Below are positions 52,731 through 62,896 of a DNA stretch of 64,000 nt, piece after piece; positions within the stretch are counted from its first letter, which is position 1; each line of letters opens with the position of its first letter. The notes beneath the pieces were generated by a model, which was given only the letters and a program-made list of their open reading frames with translations, made no database searches and was not told where the DNA came from. This DNA comes from Bacteroidetes bacterium UBA1941. Its GTDB lineage: Bacteria > Bacteroidota > Bacteroidia > Chitinophagales > LD1. Location of the stretch: the NCBI GenBank assembly GCA_002336805.1, contig DDEZ01000003.1, positions 181,845 through 245,844 of the forward strand, read 5' to 3'. The position numbers and the translations under genes were made by a program.

Positions 52731-55700
52731 ATGCGACTCGGACTTATAACCCTTCTCATTTTCTGTACGATATGTGCCTTTGGGCGGATAGTGCCATCCT
52801 TTACCTGTGATGTGGTGAGCGGCTGCTCTCCACTGGTGGTCAATATCACCGATCACACTACCGGTGCCACCTCATGGAGCTGGAACCTGGGCAATGGCAA
52901 TAGCGCTACCCAGCAGAATCCCGCAGCTACCTATCTCAACCCTGGCACCTACACTATCACACTGACCGCCTCTGACGGACAGTCTGCAGATACTGCTACG
53001 CGCACCATCACAGTTTTTGCCAAGGCTACTGTAAATTTTGCCGCAGATCAGGTGAGGGCCTGCCCAGGTGATACAGTGAGCTTCACCGCTATGGTCACCC
53101 CCGGCAGCGCAGGTATCAGCCAGTATGCATGGGGCTTTGGCAATGGTATAGCGAGCAGTGCTATGAATCCCGGCTACAGATATTCACTGCCGGGCGACTA
53201 TGACGTGACACTCGTGGTACAGGACTCAAACAGCTGTGTGGCCAACCTGACCCGCCGCAACTTCATCCATGTATCTCCTGCACCTGTCGCAGCCTTTACA
53301 CCGTCGCCTGCTGTGACATGTGGTACCAGTCAGAATGTAACCTTTACCAATCAGTCTACAGGTGGTGCCCTGACATACAGATGGACTTTTGGCGATAGCA
53401 CGATAGCTGCATCTGCAGCCCCCTCTCATCTGTACCAGTATGGCAAATACAGGGCTACCCTCACCGTGACCGATAGCAATGGCTGCCGTGCCAGCGCTAC
53501 CAAGAATATCGCAGTGATCAATCTTCATGCGGCCTTCGTAGCTGACAAGCAGCTGATATGTGCAGGAGAGGAGGTGAGTTTTGAAAATCGCTCCCCTATG
53601 TCTGGTACGGCCTGGTGGTGGACCTTTGGCGATGGAGGCAACTCTAACAAGCAAAACCCCAAGCACATCTACACCACTCCCGGTGTTTATACAGTCACAT
53701 TTACCGTGAAAGATGCTACCTGCCGTGACTCAATATCGCGCACTGCTTTTATCACTGTGACGCAAGGCTTCTCTCTGTCTATGGATGCTGATAACCGCAA
53801 CTCCTGCGTAGCTCCATTTACAGTCAACTTTACCAGCCAGACCACAGGTGCAGGTGTCAGTTATGCATGGGATTTTGGCGATGGCCATACCTCTAATGAC
53901 CCTAACCCTACCAATGTATATCACAACTCATCTACCTTTAATGTAACGCTGACTGCTGTAGATACTAACGGGTGCAAGGAGGTACTGCCTATGCCGGGTT
54001 TCATCACTACCTCGCGCCCATGGACCAAGTTCACTTGTGACACGCTCACTTGTCCCGGTGCAGCAGTTCGCTTTGTCAATAGAACGACAGGAGCCAGCAA
54101 GTACCTGTGGCAGTTTGGCGATGGAGATACCTCTACTGCCACAAATCCCGCGCATAGCTACCGCAGCTATGGCCGCTTCAACGTATCACTCACAGCCATA
54201 GATACATCTGGCTGCGACTCTACGCTGGTCAAAAATGCCCTGATCAAAGTAGATTCTGCTGCCGTAGACTTTCACGTAGATCGTACATTCTCGCCTTGTC
54301 CACCGCTGGTATCCGTATTCAGCAGTGTGAGCAATCGTAATGACCTGAAGTATACCTGGGACTTTGGCGATGGCTACAAGGACACTGCAGCCAATCCTAC
54401 ACACATTTTCTTTCACCCTGGTGTATATACGGTGAAACTGATCGGTACCAGCAAGCTGGGATGTACAGACACTATCGTATACCCTGACCTGATCACTGTA
54501 CTGGGTCCTACGGGTACTTTCTCCATGACTCCTGACCGGGGGTGTGGCATCGTGCCTGTCCAGTTCTCCGGATCTGTATCGAGCAGTACCAAGAGCATCG
54601 TGTGCGACCTGGGCGACGGACACCTGTATAATGATTCGCTGAACTTCACCTATAGCTATACACAGCCACGCACATACCACCCTAAGTTTATCCTCACAGA
54701 TGCTATCGGCTGCTCTGTGCCTTATGACCTGGACTCTGTGAGGGTAGGAGTGAGCCCTGTCATGCACCTGCGCGATACTAATATCTGCCCCGGCCAGACA
54801 GTGCGGGTAGCTCTCGGTACTGACCGCTACAGCTGGATAGCCAAGGTCTGCGATACCTGTGGCCGTGTACCTAATATCCAGGATACCACCGCCATGCTCG
54901 TAGCTACTCCGGCTGTGACCACTACCTATACCGTGACAGCTACCACACCGGGCGGCTGTACTGCTACAGATCACTTCACTGTGCAGATCGCCAGCCCTCC
55001 GGTATTCCCCGTGTTTGATAGCATCAATGCCTGTATGAATGAGAGCATTAAGTTTCCTGCCATACAGGCTGATAGTGTGCGCTGGTTTCCGGCCTCCTAC
55101 CTGAGCAGCGCTACGGCCCTGGCACCTATATGTACGCCCGGCTCCTCTATCACCTATACAGTCACTGCCTACAATAGCTCCGGCTGCGCTGCATCGCAGC
55201 AGGTACCGGTCAAGATACTGTCTCACGTCTATGCTACACTGAGTGGTGATACCGCAGTGTGCGGCGGGTCGCAGGTACAGCTGCACCTCTCTCTGATAGA
55301 TACATCATACAGTGGTGCATCCTATCAGTGGCTGGCCGATGGCAGCGTGCAGAGCAGTACAGATCCCATCATCACAGCAGGTCAGTCTACCCAGATAGTA
55401 CAGGTCATCACCCGCAGCGGCACCTGCATACCTGACACTGATAGGGTCATGATACATGTCAATCCTGCCCCGTCTGTGAAACTGCCGGGCAATACCCTGG
55501 TGACCCAAGGTGCGGAGGTGCATATAGCCGCCGAGGCTGACGGGGCCTCTGCCTATATGTGGTCTGCCAAAGATACGCTCAGCTGTGCTGACTGCCGCGT
55601 CACCACCCTGGTGCCCCGCTGCACCCAGATGGTGGCAGTGACCGTGGCAAATCAATACGGCTGTACTGCCAGTGACTCTATGCAGGTCCGCGTGCAGCAG

Positions 55701-55985
55701 TGCGACCCTGCATCTGTATTCATACCTAATACCTTCACGCCAAATGGTGACGGCAGCAATGATGTACTCTACGTACGCTCCCGCACACTGGCCCATATCG
55801 AGTCCTTCAGGATATTTGACCGCTGGGGCGGGATGATATTTGAGGGCAAGGACCTGGAGCATGGCTGGGATGGCACTGCCAACGGTACCCCGGTAGAGCA
55901 GGGCGTATATATCTATGCCCTGGCGGGCAAATGCGAAGCCGGCTACGATATAGAGGCCAATGGCTCCGTGACGCTTATCCGCTAG
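52731..55985 (+). CDS. Giant PKD-repeat T9SS-secreted protein
   Basis: A 1084-residue secreted protein. Signal peptide (LGLITLLIFCTICAFG), then seven or more PKD-type domains with repeated WxFGDG/NPxHxYxxPGxYxVTLT motifs, then Ig-like regions. A CHU_C/type B sorting domain (IPNTFTPNGDGSNDVLYV, WGGMIFEG, GVYIYALAGKC) sends it through the type IX system to the cell surface. Likely adhesion or gliding. It is a tandem paralogue of the next gene. Confidence 0.88.
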   Translation: MRLGLITLLIFCTICAFGRIVPSFTCDVVSGCSPLVVNITDHTTGATSWSWNLGNGNSATQQNPAATYLNPGTYTITLTASDGQSADTATRTITVFAKATVNFAADQVRACPGDTVSFTAMVTPGSAGISQYAWGFGNGIASSAMNPGYRYSLPGDYDVTLVVQDSNSCVANLTRRNFIHVSPAPVAAFTPSPAVTCGTSQNVTFTNQSTGGALTYRWTFGDSTIAASAAPSHLYQYGKYRATLTVTDSNGCRASATKNIAVINLHAAFVADKQLICAGEEVSFENRSPMSGTAWWWTFGDGGNSNKQNPKHIYTTPGVYTVTFTVKDATCRDSISRTAFITVTQGFSLSMDADNRNSCVAPFTVNFTSQTTGAGVSYAWDFGDGHTSNDPNPTNVYHNSSTFNVTLTAVDTNGCKEVLPMPGFITTSRPWTKFTCDTLTCPGAAVRFVNRTTGASKYLWQFGDGDTSTATNPAHSYRSYGRFNVSLTAIDTSGCDSTLVKNALIKVDSAAVDFHVDRTFSPCPPLVSVFSSVSNRNDLKYTWDFGDGYKDTAANPTHIFFHPGVYTVKLIGTSKLGCTDTIVYPDLITVLGPTGTFSMTPDRGCGIVPVQFSGSVSSSTKSIVCDLGDGHLYNDSLNFTYSYTQPRTYHPKFILTDAIGCSVPYDLDSVRVGVSPVMHLRDTNICPGQTVRVALGTDRYSWIAKVCDTCGRVPNIQDTTAMLVATPAVTTTYTVTATTPGGCTATDHFTVQIASPPVFPVFDSINACMNESIKFPAIQADSVRWFPASYLSSATALAPICTPGSSITYTVTAYNSSGCAASQQVPVKILSHVYATLSGDTAVCGGSQVQLHLSLIDTSYSGASYQWLADGSVQSSTDPIITAGQSTQIVQVITRSGTCIPDTDRVMIHVNPAPSVKLPGNTLVTQGAEVHIAAEADGASAYMWSAKDTLSCADCRVTTLVPRCTQMVAVTVANQYGCTASDSMQVRVQQCDPASVFIPNTFTPNGDGSNDVLYVRSRTLAHIESFRIFDRWGGMIFEGKDLEHGWDGTANGTPVEQGVYIYALAGKCEAGYDIEANGSVTLIR

Positions 55986-56034
55986 AAGCTGTACATCTTT
56001 CACTACATCTGTCCAGAAATTTAGATTATTCCTC

Positions 56035-56062
56035 CCCCGGATTGAAACATAATCCGGGGTTT
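56035..56062 (+). terminator. Hairpin after first PKD gene
   Basis: Perfect 9-bp stem CCCCGGATT / AATCCGGGG with loop GAAACAT, followed by TTT. Fifty bases after the stop of the first PKD gene. The short T run makes it a moderate terminator candidate. Confidence 0.5.
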
Positions 56063-56182
56063 GGAGTATATGTAGCCATACGCCCGATACCCCCTTAGGT
56101 GTACAAAACACTGATTGTGATAAACAAATCGGCTGAGAGTACCCAAAGCGAGCGTCTGACGTATACCCGATCAAACAGTATT

Positions 56183-59100
56183 ATGAAGCTCGTTACCCTT
56201 ACCTGCTTATTGTTCATCTCGGTCATGTCTATGGCTGCCGGTACTGCATCCTTCAGCTGTGATGTGACGCGTGGCTGCTCACCACTCCTGGTGCACATGA
56301 CAGACCACTCTACAGGCGCCACCAGCTGGCGCTGGAACCTGGGCAACGGCAATACCTCTACTCAGCAAAATCCCTCTGCTACATACGCTACTCCCGGTAT
56401 ATACCGCATCACGCTGGTAGCTACCACCGGTACACAGGTAGACTCTACCACCCAGATAGTCGTAGTGAATGGTATACCCTCTATAGACTTCAATGCCAGC
56501 CGCTATACCTCCTGCATAGGTGACTCGATAGGCTTCGCGGCAGTGATCAGCACAGCCGGCTCTGCCCCCATAGACCACTACGCGTGGAGTTTCGGCAATG
56601 GTGCCGGCAGCAGCCAGATGAATAGCAGCTACCGCTACAGCCAGAGCGGACTCTATGATGTGACACTCGTGGCCCGCGATACCAATGGCTGTACCTCCAG
56701 CCTGACCAAGCCTGCCTACATCCGTATATGGCCATCTCCGGTAGCCAGCTATACTTTGACTCCGGCTACCTCATGTGGTACATCTCAGGCGGTGACCTTT
56801 ACCGATCAGTCTCAGGGCACAGGCCTGAGCTATGCACTGACCTATGGCGATGGCGCTACAGCTGCTACTGCCAATACGACACACACCTACAGCTACGGCA
56901 GGTACAACTCAAAACTGACAGTGACCAGCGCCAATGGCTGCTCTGCTACAGTAGGACGGACGGTAGCTGTGATCAATCTCGCTGCTGCATTCCGCTCTGA
57001 CAAGCAGACCGTATGCACCGGAGAGCAGGTGACCTTTGAAAATATATCTCCGATGTCAGGCACCAGCTGGCTATGGTATTTCGGTGATGGCACTACATCA
57101 AACCGTCAGAATCCTACCCACATCTATACCGCTACGGGCGTTTACACAGTTACCTTTATCATCCGTGACGGTGCCTGCACAGATACTATCACGAGGACCA
57201 GCTTTATCACGGTCAATGCCGGTTTCTCAGTCTCCTTTACACCGGACAATCGCCGCTCTTGTGATGTACCTTTCACGGTACACTACACCAGCCAGACATC
57301 GGCTACTACACCTGTGACCTACGCATGGCAGTTTGGCAATGGAAGCCTGGCATCTACCGCCAATCCATCTACCACCTATACAGCGCCATCTACCTACAAT
57401 GTCTCACTGACAGTGACAGATACCAATGGCTGCACCGTGAAAATGGAAATGCCGGGCCTCATCACAGCAGGCAGGCCTACACCTAAATTTCTCTGCGATA
57501 CCGCTACCTGTCCTGGTACCCGTGTGGGCTTTATCAACCGTAGCCAGAATGCTTCCTTTTACTACTGGAACTTTGGTGATGGCGACACTGCTATCGGTCA
57601 GACACCAGGCCACATATTCCGCAATACCGGTGACTATACTGTAAAGCTCCGTGCCATGGATAGCACCGGCTGCGACTCTACCTATATGCTCACCGTGCAC
57701 GTCAGTGCTCCTGTCGTAGACTTTCGCGCCAGCCAGTCTTTCAGCACATGCCCGCCGCTGGTCACTACCTTTCACAGTATGACCAACAGGCCAAACCTGC
57801 GCTTCAAATGGAGCTTTGGAGATGGTACTACAGATACTGCTGCCAATCCTACGCATATCTACTCGCAGCCTGGTGTGTACACCGTAAGCCTGATCGCTAC
57901 CGCACCTCAGGGCTGCAAGGACTCTGTGATATACAATAACATGATCACCGTGCAGGGCCCTACAGGCCATTTCTCTATCAATGGCAACTCCGGCTGCGTG
58001 CCACTCACTGTATCTTTCTCCGGCTCATCAGCTACGAGCAATATCCAGACCGTGACCTGCGACCTGGGCAATGGTATCCTGCACACAGGTGCTATGAATT
58101 TCACCTATACCTATACTGATCCACGGGTATACTATCCACGCTTTATCCTCACGGATCAGGTGGGCTGCAGCATACCTTTTGACCTCGACTCTATCTATGC
58201 CGTGACCAGCCCTGTGCTGAGCGTGCATGATACCTCTATCTGCTATGGCCAGTCCATACAGATGGCACTGGGTACTGACCACTACAGCTGGACTGCTACG
58301 GCCTGCGATACCTGCGGCCGCGTACCGTCTACTACAGACTCTGCGGCTACAGCACTGCTCACGCCTCAGGTCAATACTACCTACACCATCCATGCCTCCA
58401 ATGGTCTCGGTTGCAGCTCTACCGCCGCATTCTCCGTAGCGGTGAGGGGTATGGAGGTACTGCCGGCCCATGATACCATCAGGATATGCCATGGCGAGGG
58501 TGCCAGGCTGGGTACTATGCCCGGAGACAGCATGGTATGGACACCATCCAGCTACATAGCAGATACTACCTCACGTACACCCATCAGCTATGCACCTGCC
58601 TCTATCAGCTACAATGTACGCACCTATGACGCACATGGCTGCGCCTACTCACAGGATATACCGGTGCGCGTGGTACAGCAGGTACGTGTACTCATCACAC
58701 CAGATACTACCGTATGCCCTGATGCTACACTGCAGCTCCATGTAGCCGCTACAGACTCCTCTATGCAGGCAGGTGTGCAGTATACATGGTATGCATCACC
58801 GGCGCTGGACCGCACTACGGGCCAGACTGTCACGGCACAGATGCACACAGATGAGCAGGTGTTTCATGTAGTGACTACGAGTGGTACCTGCTGGCCAGAT
58901 ACCTCTGCGGTCACCGTACACGTACGCGGCCATGCATATGTGGAGCTGCCGGAGCAGATGACCGTAGTGGTCAATGGCGAGATACCGCTGCACATACAGT
59001 CAGGTGAGCTCTCCAGCTACCACTGGTCAGTGAGCGGTGCCGGTGAGCTGTCATGCACAGACTGTATGAAGCCTACCTTCCGGCCGGCAGAGGACCAGGT

Positions 59101-59455
59101 AGTACGCCTGACAGGAGCCGACCAGTATGGCTGCACCACTTCTGATACGATGCTCATACACGTGCTGCCATGCGATCCTGAGGAGATATTTGTAGCCAAT
59201 ACCTTTACCCCAAATGGTGATGGCCTGCATGACAAAGTACTGCTGCACTCCCGCACACTGACACAGCTGGATTACTTCCGCGTGTATGACAGGTGGGGTG
59301 CCATCGTCTTTGAGAGCCATGAGGTGGCAGAGGGCTGGGATGGCCTGATAGCTGGTACAGCTGCACCACAGGGCGTGTACCTCTACACTATCCGCGGCAA
59401 ATGCGACAGCGGCTACACACTGGAAAAAAACGGAACGATCACACTCGTGAGATAA
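56183..59455 (+). CDS. Giant PKD-repeat T9SS-secreted protein (paralogue)
   Basis: A 1090-residue protein from the ATG at 56183 (MKLVTLTCLLFISVMSMAAG); the frame upstream to 56099 is not coding. It has the same order as 52731-55985: SFSCDVTRGCSPLLVHMTDH start, PKD repeats, and the CHU_C end (VANTFTPNGDGLHDKVLL, WGAIVFES, GVYLYTIRGKC). The two share length, domain number and most motifs, so this is a tandem duplication. Probably a cell-surface adhesin. Confidence 0.88.
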   Translation: MKLVTLTCLLFISVMSMAAGTASFSCDVTRGCSPLLVHMTDHSTGATSWRWNLGNGNTSTQQNPSATYATPGIYRITLVATTGTQVDSTTQIVVVNGIPSIDFNASRYTSCIGDSIGFAAVISTAGSAPIDHYAWSFGNGAGSSQMNSSYRYSQSGLYDVTLVARDTNGCTSSLTKPAYIRIWPSPVASYTLTPATSCGTSQAVTFTDQSQGTGLSYALTYGDGATAATANTTHTYSYGRYNSKLTVTSANGCSATVGRTVAVINLAAAFRSDKQTVCTGEQVTFENISPMSGTSWLWYFGDGTTSNRQNPTHIYTATGVYTVTFIIRDGACTDTITRTSFITVNAGFSVSFTPDNRRSCDVPFTVHYTSQTSATTPVTYAWQFGNGSLASTANPSTTYTAPSTYNVSLTVTDTNGCTVKMEMPGLITAGRPTPKFLCDTATCPGTRVGFINRSQNASFYYWNFGDGDTAIGQTPGHIFRNTGDYTVKLRAMDSTGCDSTYMLTVHVSAPVVDFRASQSFSTCPPLVTTFHSMTNRPNLRFKWSFGDGTTDTAANPTHIYSQPGVYTVSLIATAPQGCKDSVIYNNMITVQGPTGHFSINGNSGCVPLTVSFSGSSATSNIQTVTCDLGNGILHTGAMNFTYTYTDPRVYYPRFILTDQVGCSIPFDLDSIYAVTSPVLSVHDTSICYGQSIQMALGTDHYSWTATACDTCGRVPSTTDSAATALLTPQVNTTYTIHASNGLGCSSTAAFSVAVRGMEVLPAHDTIRICHGEGARLGTMPGDSMVWTPSSYIADTTSRTPISYAPASISYNVRTYDAHGCAYSQDIPVRVVQQVRVLITPDTTVCPDATLQLHVAATDSSMQAGVQYTWYASPALDRTTGQTVTAQMHTDEQVFHVVTTSGTCWPDTSAVTVHVRGHAYVELPEQMTVVVNGEIPLHIQSGELSSYHWSVSGAGELSCTDCMKPTFRPAEDQVVRLTGADQYGCTTSDTMLIHVLPCDPEEIFVANTFTPNGDGLHDKVLLHSRTLTQLDYFRVYDRWGAIVFESHEVAEGWDGLIAGTAAPQGVYLYTIRGKCDSGYTLEKNGTITLVR

Positions 59456-59484
59456 AGATTTAAGGGTAACGGGTTTTATAAAAG

Positions 59485-59510
59485 GGCTGCCTCAGGGCGG
59501 CCTTTTTTTT
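59485..59510 (+). terminator. Terminator of second PKD gene
   Basis: Stem GGCTGCC / GGCGGCC with loop TCAG (one G-T pair), followed by eight T residues (59503-59510). A classical intrinsic terminator. Confidence 0.8.
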
Positions 59511-59643
59511 GTGCCGCTGCCTGCCTGTGCCAAAGCCCCTCAGGACAAGCATTTCATTGTGTTTTTTATATGGAAAAGTGTAGCCATTTCTACCCTTTGC
59601 CGTATAAGAAAGCATTAAGACCCCTGCATAAAGCAATATTCAC

Positions 59644-60708
59644 ATGAAAAGAATTAAACCCTTGCTGATCCTTCTCCTGGTACTGGCCACCTCGGTGACC
59701 CGTGCGCAGGACGTACACTTCTCTCAGTTTGGCATGTCACCTATGATGCTCAATCCTGCGCTGTCAGGCTTCAGCTCAGGCGATATACGCATGTATGCCA
59801 ACTTTCGCACGCAGTGGAATACAGTAGCCGGATCGGGTGCCTACCGCACCTTTGCCGGAGGGCTGGATGCAGCACTGGGCAAGGCTACAAAGTACAGCAG
59901 CTTTGCCGGCCTCGGTGTCTCATTTTTCTCTGACCAGGCTGGTACGGCCGGCTTTCAGACCAATAGGGTAGACGTCACATTCGCTTATCACTTTGTGATC
60001 AATAAGCGCCACAATACTTCTTTATCTTTTGGCATTCAGGGTGCCTTCAATCATAGGGGATTTGACCCAAGCAAATCCACCTATGATTCCTTTTATGATC
60101 CATCTACCGGCACCTCCGGCAATAATGGTACGCAGGAGCAGTTTACCCGTACCAAAGTCTACTTTGGCGATGTAGGCGTGGGTGCTTTCTTCTCCACTAC
60201 GGTGAAAAAACGCACAGACCTCTACTTTGGCCTCAGCTTCAATCACCTCAACCAGCCTTCTATTTCATTCTTTGCCAATGGCAATAACAATACGGCTGCA
60301 GACAAGCTGTACATGAAGACCACGCTGCATGGCGGTGTATCTGTGCCGGTGAGTGACAGGGTGTGGCTGGTGGCTAGCTTCTTTGTGATGATACAGGGGC
60401 CGGCACAGCAGTACAATATCGGTACGCATGTCAAGATACAGCTGGGCAATAAGACCAATAGCCGCACCTACCTCTCACTCGGCCTGCAGGCACGTATAGC
60501 CAAGGGGCTGGAGACGCCTATGGGCGATGCGGTGATCATACAGACACGCCTGGACTACAGGGCCTTTACCCTCGGCCTGTCATATGATGTCAATGTGTCT
60601 AAACTTCGCACAGCATCTTCCACATTTGGCGCGCCTGAGGTAGCCCTGATGTATACCATCACTACCAAGCATAAGCCTCGCGCTATCTTCTGCCCATTCA
60701 TGCCGTAG
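59644..60708 (+). CDS. PorP/SprF family T9SS outer membrane protein
   Basis: A 354-residue outer membrane barrel (signal LLILLLVLATSVTRAQ) with the family start AQDVHFSQFGMSPMMLNPALSGFSSGDIRMYANFRTQW and ending region GLSYDVNVSKL. SprF/PorP paralogues work with partner CHU_C proteins in secretion and surface attachment. Placement directly after the two giant PKD genes suggests it is their specific partner. Confidence 0.9.
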   Translation: MKRIKPLLILLLVLATSVTRAQDVHFSQFGMSPMMLNPALSGFSSGDIRMYANFRTQWNTVAGSGAYRTFAGGLDAALGKATKYSSFAGLGVSFFSDQAGTAGFQTNRVDVTFAYHFVINKRHNTSLSFGIQGAFNHRGFDPSKSTYDSFYDPSTGTSGNNGTQEQFTRTKVYFGDVGVGAFFSTTVKKRTDLYFGLSFNHLNQPSISFFANGNNNTAADKLYMKTTLHGGVSVPVSDRVWLVASFFVMIQGPAQQYNIGTHVKIQLGNKTNSRTYLSLGLQARIAKGLETPMGDAVIIQTRLDYRAFTLGLSYDVNVSKLRTASSTFGAPEVALMYTITTKHKPRAIFCPFMP

Positions 60709-60881
60709 GCTCTTTTGTCACAGTATTGTCAGCTCAGACAAGTTATTTATTGTACCTCAATGTGATAGCTCAAAGCTGTGTATAGCAGCGGCTTCATATT
60801 CGCTTTTATCACTGCAAATTAGTTAATGCAATACCTAGAAAAGGGGATTCTCGCATACGTTAATTTGTTTATGTTTGGAGT

Positions 60882-62207
60882 ATGAACAAAACAGTACTCA
60901 TCATAGACGATGACAAGGCACTCCAGATGCTCCTGGCCAGGATCATCACCAAGGAGGGTTTTGATGTGCTGACAGCAGGAGACGCACAGGCGGGTCTGAA
61001 GGTGCTGGAGAAAGAGAAAGTAATGGTGGTCATGAGCGATGTAAACCTGCCCGATGCCAATGGCATAGAGCTGGTACAGACCATCAAGACGCGCTTTCCC
61101 CTCACGGAGATCATCGTGATCACCGGCTATGGCACCATAGCAGATGGGGTGATGGCTATCAAAAACGGAGCCTTTGACTACCTGGTGAAAGGGGACGACA
61201 ATACCAAGATCATCCCGCTGATCAGCAAGGCGATAGAGAAGTCGCAGCTACAGGCCCGTATCCACCAGCTGGAGAATAAGATATCAGACAAGTTTGGATT
61301 TGACAGCATCATAGGTACGTCTCCCGCGCTGGAGGCTGCCAAGGGGCTGGCCATGAAGGTGGCCCAGACAGATGCCACTGTGCTCCTCCTCGGCGAGACC
61401 GGTGCCGGCAAGGAGGTCTTTGCCCAGGCTATACACTATGCCAGCAAGCGCAAGAACAAACCATTTGTAGCGGTCAACTGCAGCACCTTTGGCAAAGAGC
61501 TGCTGGAGAGTGAGTTGTTTGGCCACAAGGCGGGCTCCTTTAGCGGTGCTACGCGGGATAAGCAGGGACTGATGGAGGAGGCCAGCGGTGGTACCATATT
61601 TCTGGATGAGGTAGGGGAGATGAGCATAGACCTACAGGCCAAGATGCTGCGCGTGCTGGAGACACAGCAGTTTTACAAGGTGGGCGATACCAAGCCTACC
61701 ATCGTAGACGTACGCGTAGTGACAGCTACTAACCGTGACCTGCAGAAGGAGATAGAGAAGGGCCTGTTTCGCGCAGACCTCTTTTACCGCCTGTCGGTAT
61801 TTCAGATCATGCTGCCATCTCTGAGTGAGCGTATACAGGATATAGACCTGCTCACAGACCACTTCATCCGCATGTTTGCAGACAAGATGGCCATAGCTAA
61901 GCCTAAGGTGACAAAGGCATTTCTCGATACACTGAAGAAGCACAGCTGGAAGGGCAATATCCGCGAGCTGCGCAATGTGATAGAGCGCGCCATGATCCTC
62001 TGCGATGGAGAGCTGCGCCCTGAGTTTTTGCCGATGGAGTTTACCTATCAGGAGTCTGGCACCAACTCTCTGGTGCTGGAGGAGGTCGAGAAGCTGCACA
62101 TCAAGCGCGTACTCAATATCACCAAGGGGAATAAGGCCGAGGCTGCCCGCCTGCTCGATATAGGCCTCAATACGCTCTACAGAAAGATAGAGTCCTTTAA
62201 CCTGTAG
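60882..62207 (+). CDS. NtrC-type sigma-54 response regulator
   Basis: A 441-residue regulator: receiver domain (D53 in MSDVNLPD), central AAA+ domain with Walker A LLGETGAGKEVFA and Walker B GGTIFLDEVGEM, and a C-terminal Fis-type HTH (NKAEAARLLDIGLNTLYRKI). The sigma-54 contact loop reads GSFSGA instead of GAFTGA, so the key Thr is a Ser; this may change activation. A partner kinase is not next to it. TATGTTTG lies just before the ATG. Confidence 0.9.
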   Translation: MNKTVLIIDDDKALQMLLARIITKEGFDVLTAGDAQAGLKVLEKEKVMVVMSDVNLPDANGIELVQTIKTRFPLTEIIVITGYGTIADGVMAIKNGAFDYLVKGDDNTKIIPLISKAIEKSQLQARIHQLENKISDKFGFDSIIGTSPALEAAKGLAMKVAQTDATVLLLGETGAGKEVFAQAIHYASKRKNKPFVAVNCSTFGKELLESELFGHKAGSFSGATRDKQGLMEEASGGTIFLDEVGEMSIDLQAKMLRVLETQQFYKVGDTKPTIVDVRVVTATNRDLQKEIEKGLFRADLFYRLSVFQIMLPSLSERIQDIDLLTDHFIRMFADKMAIAKPKVTKAFLDTLKKHSWKGNIRELRNVIERAMILCDGELRPEFLPMEFTYQESGTNSLVLEEVEKLHIKRVLNITKGNKAEAARLLDIGLNTLYRKIESFNL

Positions 62208-62302
62208 AAGAGGGGGCATACTTTTGTACTATTACGCCCAGGTATTGACTTTTATGACTTTTGTCATTACTTTCATTCTCAAGATAACTGTCCTCATAGC
62301 AT

Positions 62303-62848
62303 TTGCCTACACGTCTGCACATATCTGAGCCTGAGCTGGTAGCACGCCTCCAGCGCAATGACCGTGTGGCCTACGAGCACCTGTACGATAACTATAGCGC
62401 AGCCCTCTACGGTGTCATAAACCGCATCATCACTGACGAGGAGGTAGCCGCAGATGTGATGCAGGAGGCATTTGTAAAGATATGGAACGGCATCAAGGCC
62501 TACGACCCGGCCAAGGGTAAACTCTTCACCTGGATGCTCAATATCAGCCGCAACCTGGCCATAGACAAGACCCGCTCCAAAGAATATAATAACAGCCAGA
62601 AAAACCAGAGCACGGAAAAATCCGTAAATCAACTAGAACAGATTCACACCGATACTATCAAGCCTGATCAGATAGGACTACGGGAGGTGGTGGGCAAATT
62701 GGATCCCAATGAGCGCCTCCTCATAGATCTGATGTACTTCAAGGGATACACACAAGCGGAAATAGCGGAAGAATACAACATGCCACTCGGTACGGTCAAA
62801 ACCCGTCTCCGAAGTGCTACGATGAATTTGAGGAAATTATTTAGATAG
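62303..62848 (+). CDS. ECF-type RNA polymerase sigma factor
   Basis: About 181 residues: sigma region 2 (LVARLQRNDRVAYEHLYDNYS, DVMQEAFVKIWNG) and region 4 (LMYFKGYTQAEIAEEYNMPLGTVKTRLRSA). The TTG start at 62303 is the best fit for the family N-terminus, although TAGCATTTG overlaps it. The anti-sigma gene follows 48 bases later. It likely directs a cell-envelope stress or surface regulon. Confidence 0.88.
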   Translation: MPTRLHISEPELVARLQRNDRVAYEHLYDNYSAALYGVINRIITDEEVAADVMQEAFVKIWNGIKAYDPAKGKLFTWMLNISRNLAIDKTRSKEYNNSQKNQSTEKSVNQLEQIHTDTIKPDQIGLREVVGKLDPNERLLIDLMYFKGYTQAEIAEEYNMPLGTVKTRLRSATMNLRKLFR

Positions 62849-62896
62849 CTAAGGAAAACGAAACATAAACGACTAGTAACAGGGAGATAAAACAAG

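Noticed and set aside
54186..55286. Long minus-strand frame inside the first PKD gene
   Set aside because: Antisense shadow of a repetitive coding region; Cys/Arg/Tyr-rich composition and no start context.
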